Translations under genes and position numbers: made by a program | The notes under the pieces: model-generated | What the model was told of the DNA's origin: nothing | Database searches by the model: none | What the model saw: the letters and a program-made list of their open reading frames with translations, nothing else | Source of the DNA: an uncultured Streptococcus sp. | GTDB taxonomy: Bacteria > Bacillota > Bacilli > Lactobacillales > Streptococcaceae | DNA: 63,190 nt | Assembly (NCBI RefSeq): GCF_901875575.1 | Contig: NZ_CABFMF010000080.1 | Location: 1 to 63,190 of the forward strand | Reading direction: 5' to 3' | In this document: piece after piece, positions 52,057 through 60,207 of the stretch | Position numbering within the stretch: position 1 is the stretch's first letter | Layout: every line of letters starts with the position of its first letter

Positions 52057-52238
52057 CTTGTTCTCCTTTTTCCTTATTTGTGTATTAATTAAATAATATA
52101 ATAAAACAAACAAAATGTCAAACACAATTAGTCTTGCTTAAGAAATAGCTCAAAGAATGTGGAAATTATTTTATTAATTAGTTGATTTGGGTTAAATACA
52201 TTATTTTTTAGCAGATAAATAGAGATCTGTCATCAAAA

Positions 52239-52358
52239 ATGAGTTTTGTTGCACGTTATGGCTTTCAAGCAGTTCGTTGGGCTTGGGCTCATAAATGAGA
52301 ACTGCTAAATGCTGGAGATTTAGCATACCGTATGATTAGAGATAACTTCTCATGGTAG
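52239..52358 (+). pseudogene. Leaderless bacteriocin (BHT-B / aureocin A53 type) with a nonsense codon
   Basis: The frame from ATG 52239 reads MSFVARYGFQAVRWAWAHK, stop TGA at 52296, then ELLNAGDLAYRMIRDNFSW and TAG at 52356. From memory, BHT-B of Streptococcus contains AFVAKYGTKAVQWAWKNKW followed by FLLSLGEAVFDYIRSIW. The match spans the whole peptide, and the TGA sits exactly where a Trp (TGG) is expected. There is no double-glycine leader, as in this class. A perfect terminator follows. The gene is probably dead by a single G-to-A change, with the ABC genes after it as former immunity or export. Confidence 0.7.
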
Positions 52359-52367
52359 AAAGATAGT

Positions 52368-52396
52368 GTGGGATTCACTTGAATCCCACCTATTTC
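52368..52396 (+). terminator. Hairpin between the leaderless bacteriocin and the ABC genes
   Basis: GTGGGATTC (52368) and GAATCCCAC (52381) pair perfectly around ACTT. A short T-rich stretch follows. It would make transcription of the ABC genes lower than that of the peptide. Confidence 0.7.
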
Positions 52397-53059
52397 GTTT
52401 TTGAAAGGAAATGCTATTATATCTATATTAAACAGATTTCTCATGCTTATTCTAATTTTAGACTGCAGATTACTGACTTGAAATTACCAGAAGGAGAAAT
52501 TATTGGTCTTTTAGGAGAAAATGGAGCTGGTAAAACAACCTTAATGAACATGATGTCAGAATTTTATGAAGCAAATCAAACTTTTGATGTTGAGGATTTT
52601 GATTTAGATAATATTTTATATATTCCTTCTGATTTAGAACCTTATCCATTTTTGACTGTTAGTGAGTTTGTAACTTTAATTATAAATCATACAGGGGGAA
52701 TAAAAACTGCTGAGCAATTGATCAGTGAGTTGAATTTGAAGGGGAAAGAAGATACTAGGATTGAAGAATTGTCTCAAGGAATGAGAAAAAAATTATCTCT
52801 GATTAATCTATTTATTCGCGATATTGGTCTACTTATCTTAGATGAACCATTTAATAGTATTGATGTAACATATATCACACAACTTAAATCAATCTTGAAG
52901 ACTTTCAAAGGTAAAACAACTATTCTAATTTCTTCTCACATTTTGGACACTTTAAACGATCTGTGTGATAGTTTTATTCTCTTAAAGAATGGAGAAGTTG
53001 CCAAAACATTTGCCAATACAGGTTCTATTCGTGAGTTGGAGGAGCAGCTCTATGACTAA
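52379..53059 (+). CDS. ABC transporter ATP-binding protein; start uncertain, possible frameshift
   Basis: The core is complete: Walker A LLGENGAGKTTLMNM, signature LSQGMRKKLSLI, Walker B LLILDEPFNSID, switch H in LISSHILDTL; about 226 residues from the first possible TTG at 52379. That start lies inside the terminator hairpin. The only good-looking ATG (52411, next to GAAAGGAA) is in another frame and reads six codons before a stop, so a one-base shift near 52412-52428 may have disabled it. It is probably self-immunity or export for the leaderless peptide. Confidence 0.65.
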   Translation: MNPTYFVFERKCYYIYIKQISHAYSNFRLQITDLKLPEGEIIGLLGENGAGKTTLMNMMSEFYEANQTFDVEDFDLDNILYIPSDLEPYPFLTVSEFVTLIINHTGGIKTAEQLISELNLKGKEDTRIEELSQGMRKKLSLINLFIRDIGLLILDEPFNSIDVTYITQLKSILKTFKGKTTILISSHILDTLNDLCDSFILLKNGEVAKTFANTGSIRELEEQLYD

Positions 53060-53222
53060 ACTATTTTTACTTAAATTAGAATTATTCCGAAAGAAGTTCG
53101 GGATATATGGATTGTGGAATATTTTGAGTTTGATAGCGGTTCTTTTAATTATATTTTTCTCATTAAAAATATTGTATAAGCTAAAGTTAAGTTCGCCTTT
53201 AAAGAAATCATGCTTTTTATAG
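53052..53222 (+). CDS. 56-residue membrane protein, truncated permease or immunity peptide
   Basis: ATG 53052 lies inside the end of the ATPase gene after GGAGGAGC. The product has one strong hydrophobic segment (LWNILSLIAVLLIIFFSLKIL) between basic ends. As the partner of an ABC ATPase a permease with six helices would be expected, so it may be only the first part of one. Small basic membrane proteins are, however, also typical immunity factors for leaderless bacteriocins. Confidence 0.5.
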   Translation: MTKLFLLKLELFRKKFGIYGLWNILSLIAVLLIIFFSLKILYKLKLSSPLKKSCFL

Positions 53223-53388
53223 CCGTTTACCAATATTCATATTTAATTTTTCCTTGTATTAAAAATATAATTAATTAATATTTTGTCAATATTTTTATTG
53301 AAAATAATTGAAAATAGTGAAAAAACGTGAAAAAGCAAACCCAGTGTGTCTATATTTTAGTTTTTGTACTGAAAACATTAATTTAATT

Positions 53389-53442
53389 ATGATTGAAAAA
53401 TTGTTCAAGATTTTTTCAATCATATTTACTATAAATAGTAAA
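53389..53442. repeat. Adjacent 12-bp inverted repeat and 18-bp palindrome
   Basis: ATGATTGAAAAA (53389-53400) and TTTTTCAATCAT (53412-53423) form a perfect stem with an 11-base loop. At once after it TTTACTATAAATAGTAAA (53425-53442) is a perfect palindrome. Just upstream are short direct repeats (ATTGAAAAT, GTGAAAAA). It lies in a gene-free gap before the conjugation genes: a terminator and operator, or part of an origin of transfer. Confidence 0.55.
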
Positions 53443-53529
53443 CTGAATCCCAACAACCCCAAAAATGTGATAAAAATTTCAACGACTCTTATCTATAATA
53501 AAGCTACCTGTTCTTTGAAAATTGAATCC

Positions 53530-53659
53530 ACTCCGTCTTGATTAGCGTGCCTGTGTAAGTAGGGACTGAGAGTATTTCCCTGTGAAGGGCGACTGGCACA
53601 AGACGTGTGTGAGAATTTTCTAACAGACACGGAGTTTATCGTTACCAGACTTAAACGAT
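53530..53659 (+). ncRNA. Three-way-junction element before the conjugation genes
   Basis: Outer stem ACTCCGT (53530) / ACGGAGT (53629). Inside, CTTG and GTGCC pair with GGCAC and AAG around a nested AGGGA/TCCCT hairpin; a second arm pairs CGTGT with ACACG and AGAA with TTCT. A separate hairpin ATCGTT (53638) / AACGAT (53654) follows, then AAAGGAG and ATG 53687. The sequence is GC-richer than its surroundings. It could be an RNA leader controlling the conjugation operon or a DNA structure such as an origin of transfer. Confidence 0.5.
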
Positions 53660-53686
53660 GCGACAAACTAGATAAAGGAGTTAATC

Positions 53687-53986
53687 ATGAAGGTAGTAAA
53701 CTTGTATGATTTGAAACAAATGGGAAATAAAGGTGGGTGTACCATCCAATTGATTCATCACTTTCCTTTTGGTATGGGCTTAGGACATCTCAAAAAAGAC
53801 TACATTGAATTTAAACGCGTTGGTATCGTTGATGGGAAAGCAGTAGAAGTTACTCTTCGAGAACCTTATTCGAGAGATCTACTGCAGGTTGTCAAGTCGA
53901 TTAAGCAACGTCAGAAATTGATAGCTTATCGTTATAAAGAAGGAAAGCTGCTATTTGTGAAGAAGGAGGCATCAGATGTCCTCTGA
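53687..53986 (+). CDS. Conserved conjugative-element protein of unknown function (99 residues)
   Basis: ATG 53687 has AAAGGAG 7 bp upstream. The product is a basic beta-rich small protein (MKVVNLYDLKQMGNKGG, then YIEFKRVGIVDGKAVEV and a C-terminal RYKEGKLLFVKKEAS). It overlaps the PcfB-like gene by 11 bp. First of the conjugation operon after the structured leader. No family is recognised. Confidence 0.6.
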   Translation: MKVVNLYDLKQMGNKGGCTIQLIHHFPFGMGLGHLKKDYIEFKRVGIVDGKAVEVTLREPYSRDLLQVVKSIKQRQKLIAYRYKEGKLLFVKKEASDVL

Positions 53987-54464
53987 ACAACAGGAACGAA
54001 TGGCAGTTCAATATGCAGAGCGTAGTCTTTTATTTACTGTAAAAAGTCTCTTAAAGATTCTAGAATGGTCTAGACATCAGGCTTTAGCACAGGATTCCGC
54101 CTATAAGATAGGGGTGCAGAAATTAGAAGAATTGCTACAATCTCCTTATTCGATTGATACGATTAATCTGAAAAAAGATTTTTTAGACAAACCAATTGAT
54201 ATAGAGAAATTTAAAGCTTTTTTAGAAAAAGAAGAGATTCCTTTAGCCATCGCTTGGCAAGGGGATTCTCTGCATTTCTACACGAAAGACCGTTCGATTC
54301 TAGACAATCATTTAGACCATCTGTTAGAAAAAATGGTTAATGATCCAGAGAAATTAGCTGATTTTACCATGGATAAGTCTTTAGACGATGCAATTGATGA
54401 GGCTAAATCTCAAATTACCTTTAGACAAGAAGGGGCCGTCAAACAGAAAGAGATGGTGAGATGA
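53976..54464 (+). CDS. PcfB-like (DUF3801-type) conjugation protein
   Basis: The protein has 162 residues, helical and soluble: YAERSLLFTVKSLLKIL, LEKEEIPLAIAWQGDSLHFY, then an acidic tail. Position directly before the coupling protein gene (ATGATG overlap of 4 bp) and length match PcfB-type proteins that support VirD4 recruitment of the relaxosome. The assignment rests mostly on context. Confidence 0.6.
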   Translation: MSSEQQERMAVQYAERSLLFTVKSLLKILEWSRHQALAQDSAYKIGVQKLEELLQSPYSIDTINLKKDFLDKPIDIEKFKAFLEKEEIPLAIAWQGDSLHFYTKDRSILDNHLDHLLEKMVNDPEKLADFTMDKSLDDAIDEAKSQITFRQEGAVKQKEMVR

Positions 54465-56341
54465 TGTACAGTGGAAAGAAATTCCTACTATTCTCACTGT
54501 TGGGTATCTTACTGGGCTATCTTTTTCATCGTTTGACGCTTTTGTATGATTCCTATACTGGAAATACATTAGATAAATGGACTCATCTTCTGATGGAAGG
54601 TCAAGATGAAGTTCTTCAGTCGCCATGGAATGTTTCCTTTACTGGAAAATCAAGTGCTTTTTTTCTACTAGGTTTTGTGATGATGTTGCTGGTTTATCTC
54701 TATTTAGAGACTGGTAAAAAACAATACCGAGAAGGGGTAGAATACGGGAGCGCCCGTTTTGGAACTCTAAAAGAAAAGAAGCTCTTTTACGGTAAGGAAT
54801 TTTCTCATGATACGATCTTAGCACAAGATGTTCGTTTGACATTATTAGATAAAAAACCACCCCAATTTGATAGAAATAAGAATATTGCGGTGATTGGAGG
54901 TTCAGGAAGTGGGAAGACATTTCGCTTTGTGAAACCCAATCTGATTCAGATGAATAGTTCTAATATTGTAGTGGATCCTAAAGATCATTTGGCCGAGAAA
55001 ACAGGCAAACTCTTTTTAGAACATGGCTACCAAGTAAAGGTGCTAGATTTAGTCAATATGAAGAACTCAGATGGCTTCAATCCTTTTCGCTATATAGAGA
55101 CAGAAAATGATTTGAATCGCATGCTGACGGTTTATTTTAATAACACCAAAGGCTCTGGATCTCGTAGTGATCCATTTTGGGATGAAGCTTCTATGACTTT
55201 GGTACGAGCTTTAGCCTCCTACTTGGTCGATTTCTATAATCCACCTAAAACAAGAGAACAGCTCATAGAAGAAAGTCGTTTGAGTCAAACAGAATACCAA
55301 AACTTGTTGAAACGTCAAAAAAAAGAAGTGGAAGAGCGAAAAAAACGAGGGCGTTATCCAAGTTTTGCTGAAATCTCAAAACTCATTAAACACTTATCCA
55401 AGGGTGAAAACCAAGAAAAAAGTGTCTTAGAAATTCTATTTGAAAATTATGCTAAAAAGTATGGAACTGAAAATTTTACCATGCGAAATTGGGCCGATTT
55501 TCAAAATTATAAGGATAAGACTCTGGATTCTGTCATAGCTGTAACCACTGCTAAATTTGCCCTCTTCAATATTCAAAGTGTCATGGATTTGACCAAAAGA
55601 GATACCCTTGATATGAAGACATGGGGCCAGGAAAAATCAATGGTTTACTTAGTTATCCCAGATAATGATAGTACCTTTCGCTTTCTTTCAGCCCTCTTTT
55701 TTTCAACCGTATTTCAAACCCTAACAAGACAAGCAGATATTGATTTTAAGGGGCAATTGCCTCTTCATGTGAGAGTCTATTTAGATGAGTTCGCAAATAT
55801 CGGAGAAATTCCAGATTTTGCTGAACAAACCTCAACAGTCCGTTCACGGAATATGAGTCTCGTTCCCATTCTACAAAATATTGCCCAACTTCAAGGGCTC
55901 TATAAAGAAAAAGAAGCTTGGAAAACTATTTTGGGGAACTGTGATAGCTTAGTCTACTTAGGTGGTAATGATGAAGATACCTTTAAATTTATGAGTGGAT
56001 TACTCGGTAAACAAACCATTGATGTTCGAAATACTAGTCGTTCCTTTGGGCAGACAGGTTCAGGATCCCTTTCTCATCAAAAGATTGCTCGTGATTTAAT
56101 GACACCCGATGAGGTCGGAAATATGAAACGGCATGAATGCTTGGTTCGAATTGCTAATATGCCTGTCTTTAAAAGCAAAAAATACAATTCCACTAAGCAT
56201 CCAAACTGGAAGTACCTAGCCAATCAAGAAACCGATGAACGGTGGTGGAACTATCAGATCAATCCTTTGAATCAAAGACAAGAAAATCATCTTGAAGGCC
56301 TTAGAATTCGTGATTTAACTTTTGAATCTAGTTTAAAATAA
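54461..56341 (+). CDS. VirD4/TraG-type coupling protein
   Basis: The protein has 626 residues. Two N-terminal membrane helices (about 9-29 and 65-82), Walker A GGSGSGKT at 146-153, TraG-type DPKDHLAEKTG, Walker B VYLDEFANIGEIPDF near residue 440, and the C-terminal ILQNIAQLQGLY motif. This membrane ATPase carries the relaxase-DNA complex to the secretion channel. The insertion RKRQKKEVEERKKRGRYPSF between the Walker motifs is common in Gram-positive members. Confidence 0.93.
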   Translation: MMYSGKKFLLFSLLGILLGYLFHRLTLLYDSYTGNTLDKWTHLLMEGQDEVLQSPWNVSFTGKSSAFFLLGFVMMLLVYLYLETGKKQYREGVEYGSARFGTLKEKKLFYGKEFSHDTILAQDVRLTLLDKKPPQFDRNKNIAVIGGSGSGKTFRFVKPNLIQMNSSNIVVDPKDHLAEKTGKLFLEHGYQVKVLDLVNMKNSDGFNPFRYIETENDLNRMLTVYFNNTKGSGSRSDPFWDEASMTLVRALASYLVDFYNPPKTREQLIEESRLSQTEYQNLLKRQKKEVEERKKRGRYPSFAEISKLIKHLSKGENQEKSVLEILFENYAKKYGTENFTMRNWADFQNYKDKTLDSVIAVTTAKFALFNIQSVMDLTKRDTLDMKTWGQEKSMVYLVIPDNDSTFRFLSALFFSTVFQTLTRQADIDFKGQLPLHVRVYLDEFANIGEIPDFAEQTSTVRSRNMSLVPILQNIAQLQGLYKEKEAWKTILGNCDSLVYLGGNDEDTFKFMSGLLGKQTIDVRNTSRSFGQTGSGSLSHQKIARDLMTPDEVGNMKRHECLVRIANMPVFKSKKYNSTKHPNWKYLANQETDERWWNYQINPLNQRQENHLEGLRIRDLTFESSLK

Positions 56342-56361
56342 AAATAGAAAAGAGGAAATAG

Positions 56362-56604
56362 ATGATTACGCATTTTAAAGGTTTTGTTTATGGAGTAGAC
56401 GCAAGTGCCATGTTTGCACAAGCTATGTCTTTGTTACAGAAGGGATTGATTGCGGTTGGCGCCTTTCTCGTTGTTGTAGGGATTGTCAATCTTGCAACCA
56501 ACATTAAAGATGGTGGCCCAGGTGTTCGGAATGCCATTCTTGAAATTGTCGGTGGTGTTATGGTAGGGGCTGCTGGAGCCTTTGTAACTCAAATTTCAAT
56601 TTAG
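56362..56604 (+). CDS. Small two-helix pilin-like membrane protein (Maff2-like)
   Basis: The 80-residue product has two hydrophobic helices (GLIAVGAFLVVVGIVNLA; ILEIVGGVMVGAAGAFVT) separated by a charged KDGGPGVRN loop, as in VirB2/TrbC-like and Maff2 proteins of Gram-positive conjugation systems. AGAGGAAA precedes ATG 56362. Probably a channel component in the membrane. Confidence 0.7.
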   Translation: MITHFKGFVYGVDASAMFAQAMSLLQKGLIAVGAFLVVVGIVNLATNIKDGGPGVRNAILEIVGGVMVGAAGAFVTQISI

Positions 56605-56620
56605 GAGGATAAACAATGAC

Positions 56621-57475
56621 ATGAATCTTAGTTTAGTCTCACCCTTTGTTTACCTTGCATCTGAAAAAATATCAGCTGAAAATTTATTTGAAGGATTTAA
56701 TGTGGATTTACAATCTACGGTAGATCTGATTAAATCTCTATCTAGCTACAATCCAACAGTTTGGACTTATATGTCTAGTATTACTAAAAGTGTCATGCAG
56801 CCTCTTGGAGTTGCGATTTTATCAGTTGTTCTCATCCTAGAGTTTTCGAAGATGGCAAAGAAAATTGCTAACTCAGGAGGAGCGATGACCTTTGAAGCAT
56901 TAGCGCCGATGTTGATTAGTTATATCATGGTCGCAGTGGTAATTACCAATACTACCGTTATTGTAGAAGCCATCATTGGGATTGCGAGTCACGCCATTGA
57001 ACAAGTGGCTTCGATTGTGGCTCACGGTGGAGCAAAGTATGATACCATCTCTGGATTAAAAGGGTCAGGATTTATTGGCCGTATGATTGTGGGCTTTTTC
57101 GCCCTTCTCATTTGGCTTGTTCGGATAGTAAGTGCAGCCATGGTTAATCTTTTGGTATCTATTAGATTTATTCAACTCTACCTTATGATCCCATTTGCCC
57201 CTCTTACGATTCCAACATTTTTAAGTGATGAATGGAAGTCTATTGGTATTGGCTATTTAAAAAATATTATGGTCTATGCGGTACAAGGGGTTCTCATTTT
57301 TCTGATTGTTTCTCTTGTTCCTTTGTTTGAATCTGCTGGGAAAATAGCTGTTTCAAATGGTGCAGGAGTCTTGCAATCACTTGCGATTATGTTTGGTAGT
57401 TTGATACAAGCTATCTTACTGATTATTGCCCTCGTTGGTTCTCAACGTACGGCTCGCTCAATCTTAGGTATGTAA
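56621..57475 (+). CDS. VirB6/TrbL-like membrane channel protein
   Basis: The 284-residue protein has about six to seven transmembrane helices (PLGVAILSVVLILEF; LISYIMVAVVITNTTVIV; IVGFFALLIWLVRIVSA; LIQAILLIIALVG). It is probably the polytopic core of the type IV channel, between the pilin-like and PrgI genes. The chosen ATG lies 12 bp after AGGAGG. Another ATG at 56616 is better spaced but reads only ATG-ACA-TGA. Confidence 0.75.
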   Translation: MNLSLVSPFVYLASEKISAENLFEGFNVDLQSTVDLIKSLSSYNPTVWTYMSSITKSVMQPLGVAILSVVLILEFSKMAKKIANSGGAMTFEALAPMLISYIMVAVVITNTTVIVEAIIGIASHAIEQVASIVAHGGAKYDTISGLKGSGFIGRMIVGFFALLIWLVRIVSAAMVNLLVSIRFIQLYLMIPFAPLTIPTFLSDEWKSIGIGYLKNIMVYAVQGVLIFLIVSLVPLFESAGKIAVSNGAGVLQSLAIMFGSLIQAILLIIALVGSQRTARSILGM

Positions 57476-57482
57476 TTAGATA

Positions 57483-57515
57483 AAGGCTAGGAAGTGATTG
57501 CTTCTTAGCCTTTTT
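57483..57515 (+). terminator. Intrinsic terminator inside the conjugation operon
   Basis: AAGGCTAGGAAG (57483) and CTTCTTAGCCTT (57501) pair around TGATTG, followed by TTTTT. It lies between the VirB6-like and PrgI genes. Confidence 0.75.
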
Positions 57516-57528
57516 AGAAAGGAAAGTC

Positions 57529-57888
57529 ATGAATACACGTGTCTTTAAAGACATCTCAAAATACCAACACAGGGCTTGGTTAGGCTTCACTACAAGGCAA
57601 ATCATCTTTGTTTTACCAGCCTTTATTGTCACAATTATTGTTTTGGGCTTGAATCTCTTTTTCTGGCAATTTGGAGATTGGTTTGTTTACGGTTTTGTGT
57701 TTGCATTTACCATCCCCCTCATGCTTTTTGGAGTCTATAAACCCAATGATTTATATTTTGAACATTATTTGAAATACCGTCTTCATTTTGAATTAACGGT
57801 TCCCGTACGCACAATTACAGGAAAGAAAGGACCTGAACATGAAAAGAAAATCAAATACATTAAAGAAACAAAAAACTTCAATGACTAA
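57529..57888 (+). CDS. PrgI-family conjugation protein
   Basis: The 119-residue protein starts MNTRVFKDISKYQHRAWLGF, a typical PrgI opening, followed by two membrane helices (IIFVLPAFIVTIIVLGLNLF; WFVYGFVFAFTIPLMLFGV). AGAAAGGAAAG precedes the ATG. It comes just before VirB4, the usual PrgI place, and overlaps that gene by 50 bp in another frame. Confidence 0.85.
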   Translation: MNTRVFKDISKYQHRAWLGFTTRQIIFVLPAFIVTIIVLGLNLFFWQFGDWFVYGFVFAFTIPLMLFGVYKPNDLYFEHYLKYRLHFELTVPVRTITGKKGPEHEKKIKYIKETKNFND

Positions 57889-60196
57889 TCAGAAAGAAGT
57901 AGTTAAAGGAAAAAAAGAGGAAGTGTTACCATCAACGGCTAATACTCTTTCCTATCAAGCCCTGTATCAAAATGGTCTGATGCAGGTAAAAGAAGATTAT
58001 TTCTCACAAAGCTATTTACTTGGTGATGTCAATTACCAGACCGTTGGTTTAGAAGATAAGGGCGCAATCATTGAGAAGTATTCTGATTTGATTAACTCCC
58101 TAGATGACCAAACCAACTTCCAATTGACTATCTTTAATAAAAGATTGAATTTAGAAAAGTTTAGACAAAGTGTTTTGTATGAGGAAAAAGAAGATGGATA
58201 TGATACCTATCGTAAAGAATTGAATCGGATGATGAATCAGAATTTAGACAGTGGTGAAAATAATTTTTCAGCTGTGAAACTGATTAGCTTTGGTAGAAAG
58301 GATTCTAATCCCAAACAAGCCTATCGTTCCTTGTCCCAAATAGGAGAATATTTCAAGAGTGGTTTCTCAGAAATTGATGCTCGCTTTGAATCCTTGGCTG
58401 GAGAAGAGCGTGTGAACTTGTTAGCGGATATGCTTAGAGGAGAACACCATCTTCCTTTTTCTTACCGTGATTTAACGAGATCTGGTCAGACAACTCGTCA
58501 CTTCATAGCACCTAATCTCTTGGATTTCAAAAACAAGAATTACCTACAAATCAATGACCGCTTATTGCAGATCGTCTATGTGAGAGACTACGGCATGGAA
58601 TTAGGGGATCAGTTTATTCGAGACCTCATGCAAGGAGATTTGGAATTGATTGTGAGCCTCCATGCCCAAAGTTCGACCAAGGCAGATGCCATGAAGAAAC
58701 TACGAACAAAGAAGACCTTGATGGAATCCCAAAAGATTGGGGAACAACAAAAACTTGCTCGTACAGGTATCTATTTGGAAAAAGTAGGTCATGTATTAGA
58801 AAGCAATATCGATGAAGCTGAGGAACTCTTAAAAACCATGACCGAGACAGGAGATAAACTATTTCAAACGGTCTTCTTGATTGGGGTCTTTGGTCAGGAT
58901 GAAGAAGAACTCAAACAAGCACTAGATACGATTCAACAAGTGGCCGGCTCAAATGACCTAATGATTGATAAACTTCCATATATGCAAGAAGCAGCCTTTA
59001 ATAGTTTGCTGCCATTTGGTTGTGATTTTTTAGAGGGAGTATCACGGAGTTTATTAACGTCCAATGTAGCAGTGAACTCTCCTTGGACTTCAGTAGACTT
59101 ACAAGACCGTAGTGGGAAATATTACGGTATCAATCAAATCTCAAGCAATATTATTACCATTGATCGTAGCCTATTAAATACACCGTCTGGTCTGATTTTA
59201 GGAACATCTGGAGCTGGGAAAGGGATGGCAACCAAGCATGAAATTATCACGACTAAAATCAAGGAATCTGGTGAAAATACTGAAATTATCATTGTGGATC
59301 CAGAAGCGGAGTACAGTGTCATTGGACGGGCTTTTGGTGGAGAAATGATTGATATTGCGCCAGATTCCCAAACTTATCTCAATGTCCTTGACTTGTCTGA
59401 GGAAAATATGGATGAGGATCCTGTAAAGGTAAAATCAGAATTTCTTTTATCCTTTATCGGTAAGTTATTGGATAGAAAAATGGATGGGAGAGAAAAATCG
59501 ATTATCGACCGAGTTACAAGACTCACTTATCAGTCATTTAAAGAGCCTTCTTTGGAAGAATGGGTCTTTGTCTTGAGCCAACAACCAGAAGAAGAAGCGC
59601 AGAATCTGGCACTTGATATGGAACTATATGTCGAAGGTTCTCTTGATATTTTTTCTCATAAGACCAATATTCAGACAGGATCTAATTTCTTGATTTATAA
59701 CGTTAAGAAGTTAGGAGATGAGCTGAAACAAATCGCTCTTATGGTGGTTTTTGATCAGATATGGAATCGTGTCGTTCGGAACCAAAAATTAGGGAAGAAG
59801 ACCTGGATTTATTTTGATGAAATGCAGCTTCTCTTACTAGATAAATATGCTAGTGATTTCTTCTTTAAATTGTGGAGTCGTGTCAGAAAATATGGAGCCA
59901 GTCCGACTGGGATAACTCAAAATGTTGAAACCTTATTGTTAGATCCAAATGGTAGACGGATTATTGCAAATAGTGAATTTATGATTCTCCTCAAGCAAGC
60001 AAAAAATGACCGAGAAGAACTGGTTCAACTCTTAGGCTTGTCAAAAGAACTCGAAAAATACCTAGTCAATCCAGAAAAAGGAGCAGGACTGATAAAAGCT
60101 GGTTCCGTTGTCGTTCCCTTTAAAAATAAGATTCCTCAAGGTACTCAATTGTTTGATATCATGAGTACGGATCCTGATAAAATGGCTTCTAATTAA
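57839..60196 (+). CDS. VirB4/TraE-type conjugation ATPase
   Basis: The protein has 785 residues from ATG 57839 after AAAGGACC; a second ATG at 57881 would shorten it by 14 and reduce the overlap with prgI. Walker A LILGTSGAGKGMATKHE lies near residue 455, Walker B WIYFDEMQLLLLDKY near 660, and TQNVETLL follows, as in VirB4. It is a cytosolic motor of the secretion channel. Note GKG in place of the usual GKS/T after the Walker lysine; many Gram-positive VirB4-like proteins carry GKS, so ATP use is worth a check. Confidence 0.9.
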   Translation: MKRKSNTLKKQKTSMTNQKEVVKGKKEEVLPSTANTLSYQALYQNGLMQVKEDYFSQSYLLGDVNYQTVGLEDKGAIIEKYSDLINSLDDQTNFQLTIFNKRLNLEKFRQSVLYEEKEDGYDTYRKELNRMMNQNLDSGENNFSAVKLISFGRKDSNPKQAYRSLSQIGEYFKSGFSEIDARFESLAGEERVNLLADMLRGEHHLPFSYRDLTRSGQTTRHFIAPNLLDFKNKNYLQINDRLLQIVYVRDYGMELGDQFIRDLMQGDLELIVSLHAQSSTKADAMKKLRTKKTLMESQKIGEQQKLARTGIYLEKVGHVLESNIDEAEELLKTMTETGDKLFQTVFLIGVFGQDEEELKQALDTIQQVAGSNDLMIDKLPYMQEAAFNSLLPFGCDFLEGVSRSLLTSNVAVNSPWTSVDLQDRSGKYYGINQISSNIITIDRSLLNTPSGLILGTSGAGKGMATKHEIITTKIKESGENTEIIIVDPEAEYSVIGRAFGGEMIDIAPDSQTYLNVLDLSEENMDEDPVKVKSEFLLSFIGKLLDRKMDGREKSIIDRVTRLTYQSFKEPSLEEWVFVLSQQPEEEAQNLALDMELYVEGSLDIFSHKTNIQTGSNFLIYNVKKLGDELKQIALMVVFDQIWNRVVRNQKLGKKTWIYFDEMQLLLLDKYASDFFFKLWSRVRKYGASPTGITQNVETLLLDPNGRRIIANSEFMILLKQAKNDREELVQLLGLSKELEKYLVNPEKGAGLIKAGSVVVPFKNKIPQGTQLFDIMSTDPDKMASN

Positions 60197-60207
60197 GGGG
60201 AAGGTAA

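Noticed and set aside
53308..53541. 77-codon open frame before the conjugation genes
   Set aside because: It runs through a perfect inverted repeat and a palindrome, has no ribosome site, and its product is low-complexity Lys/Asn/Ile.
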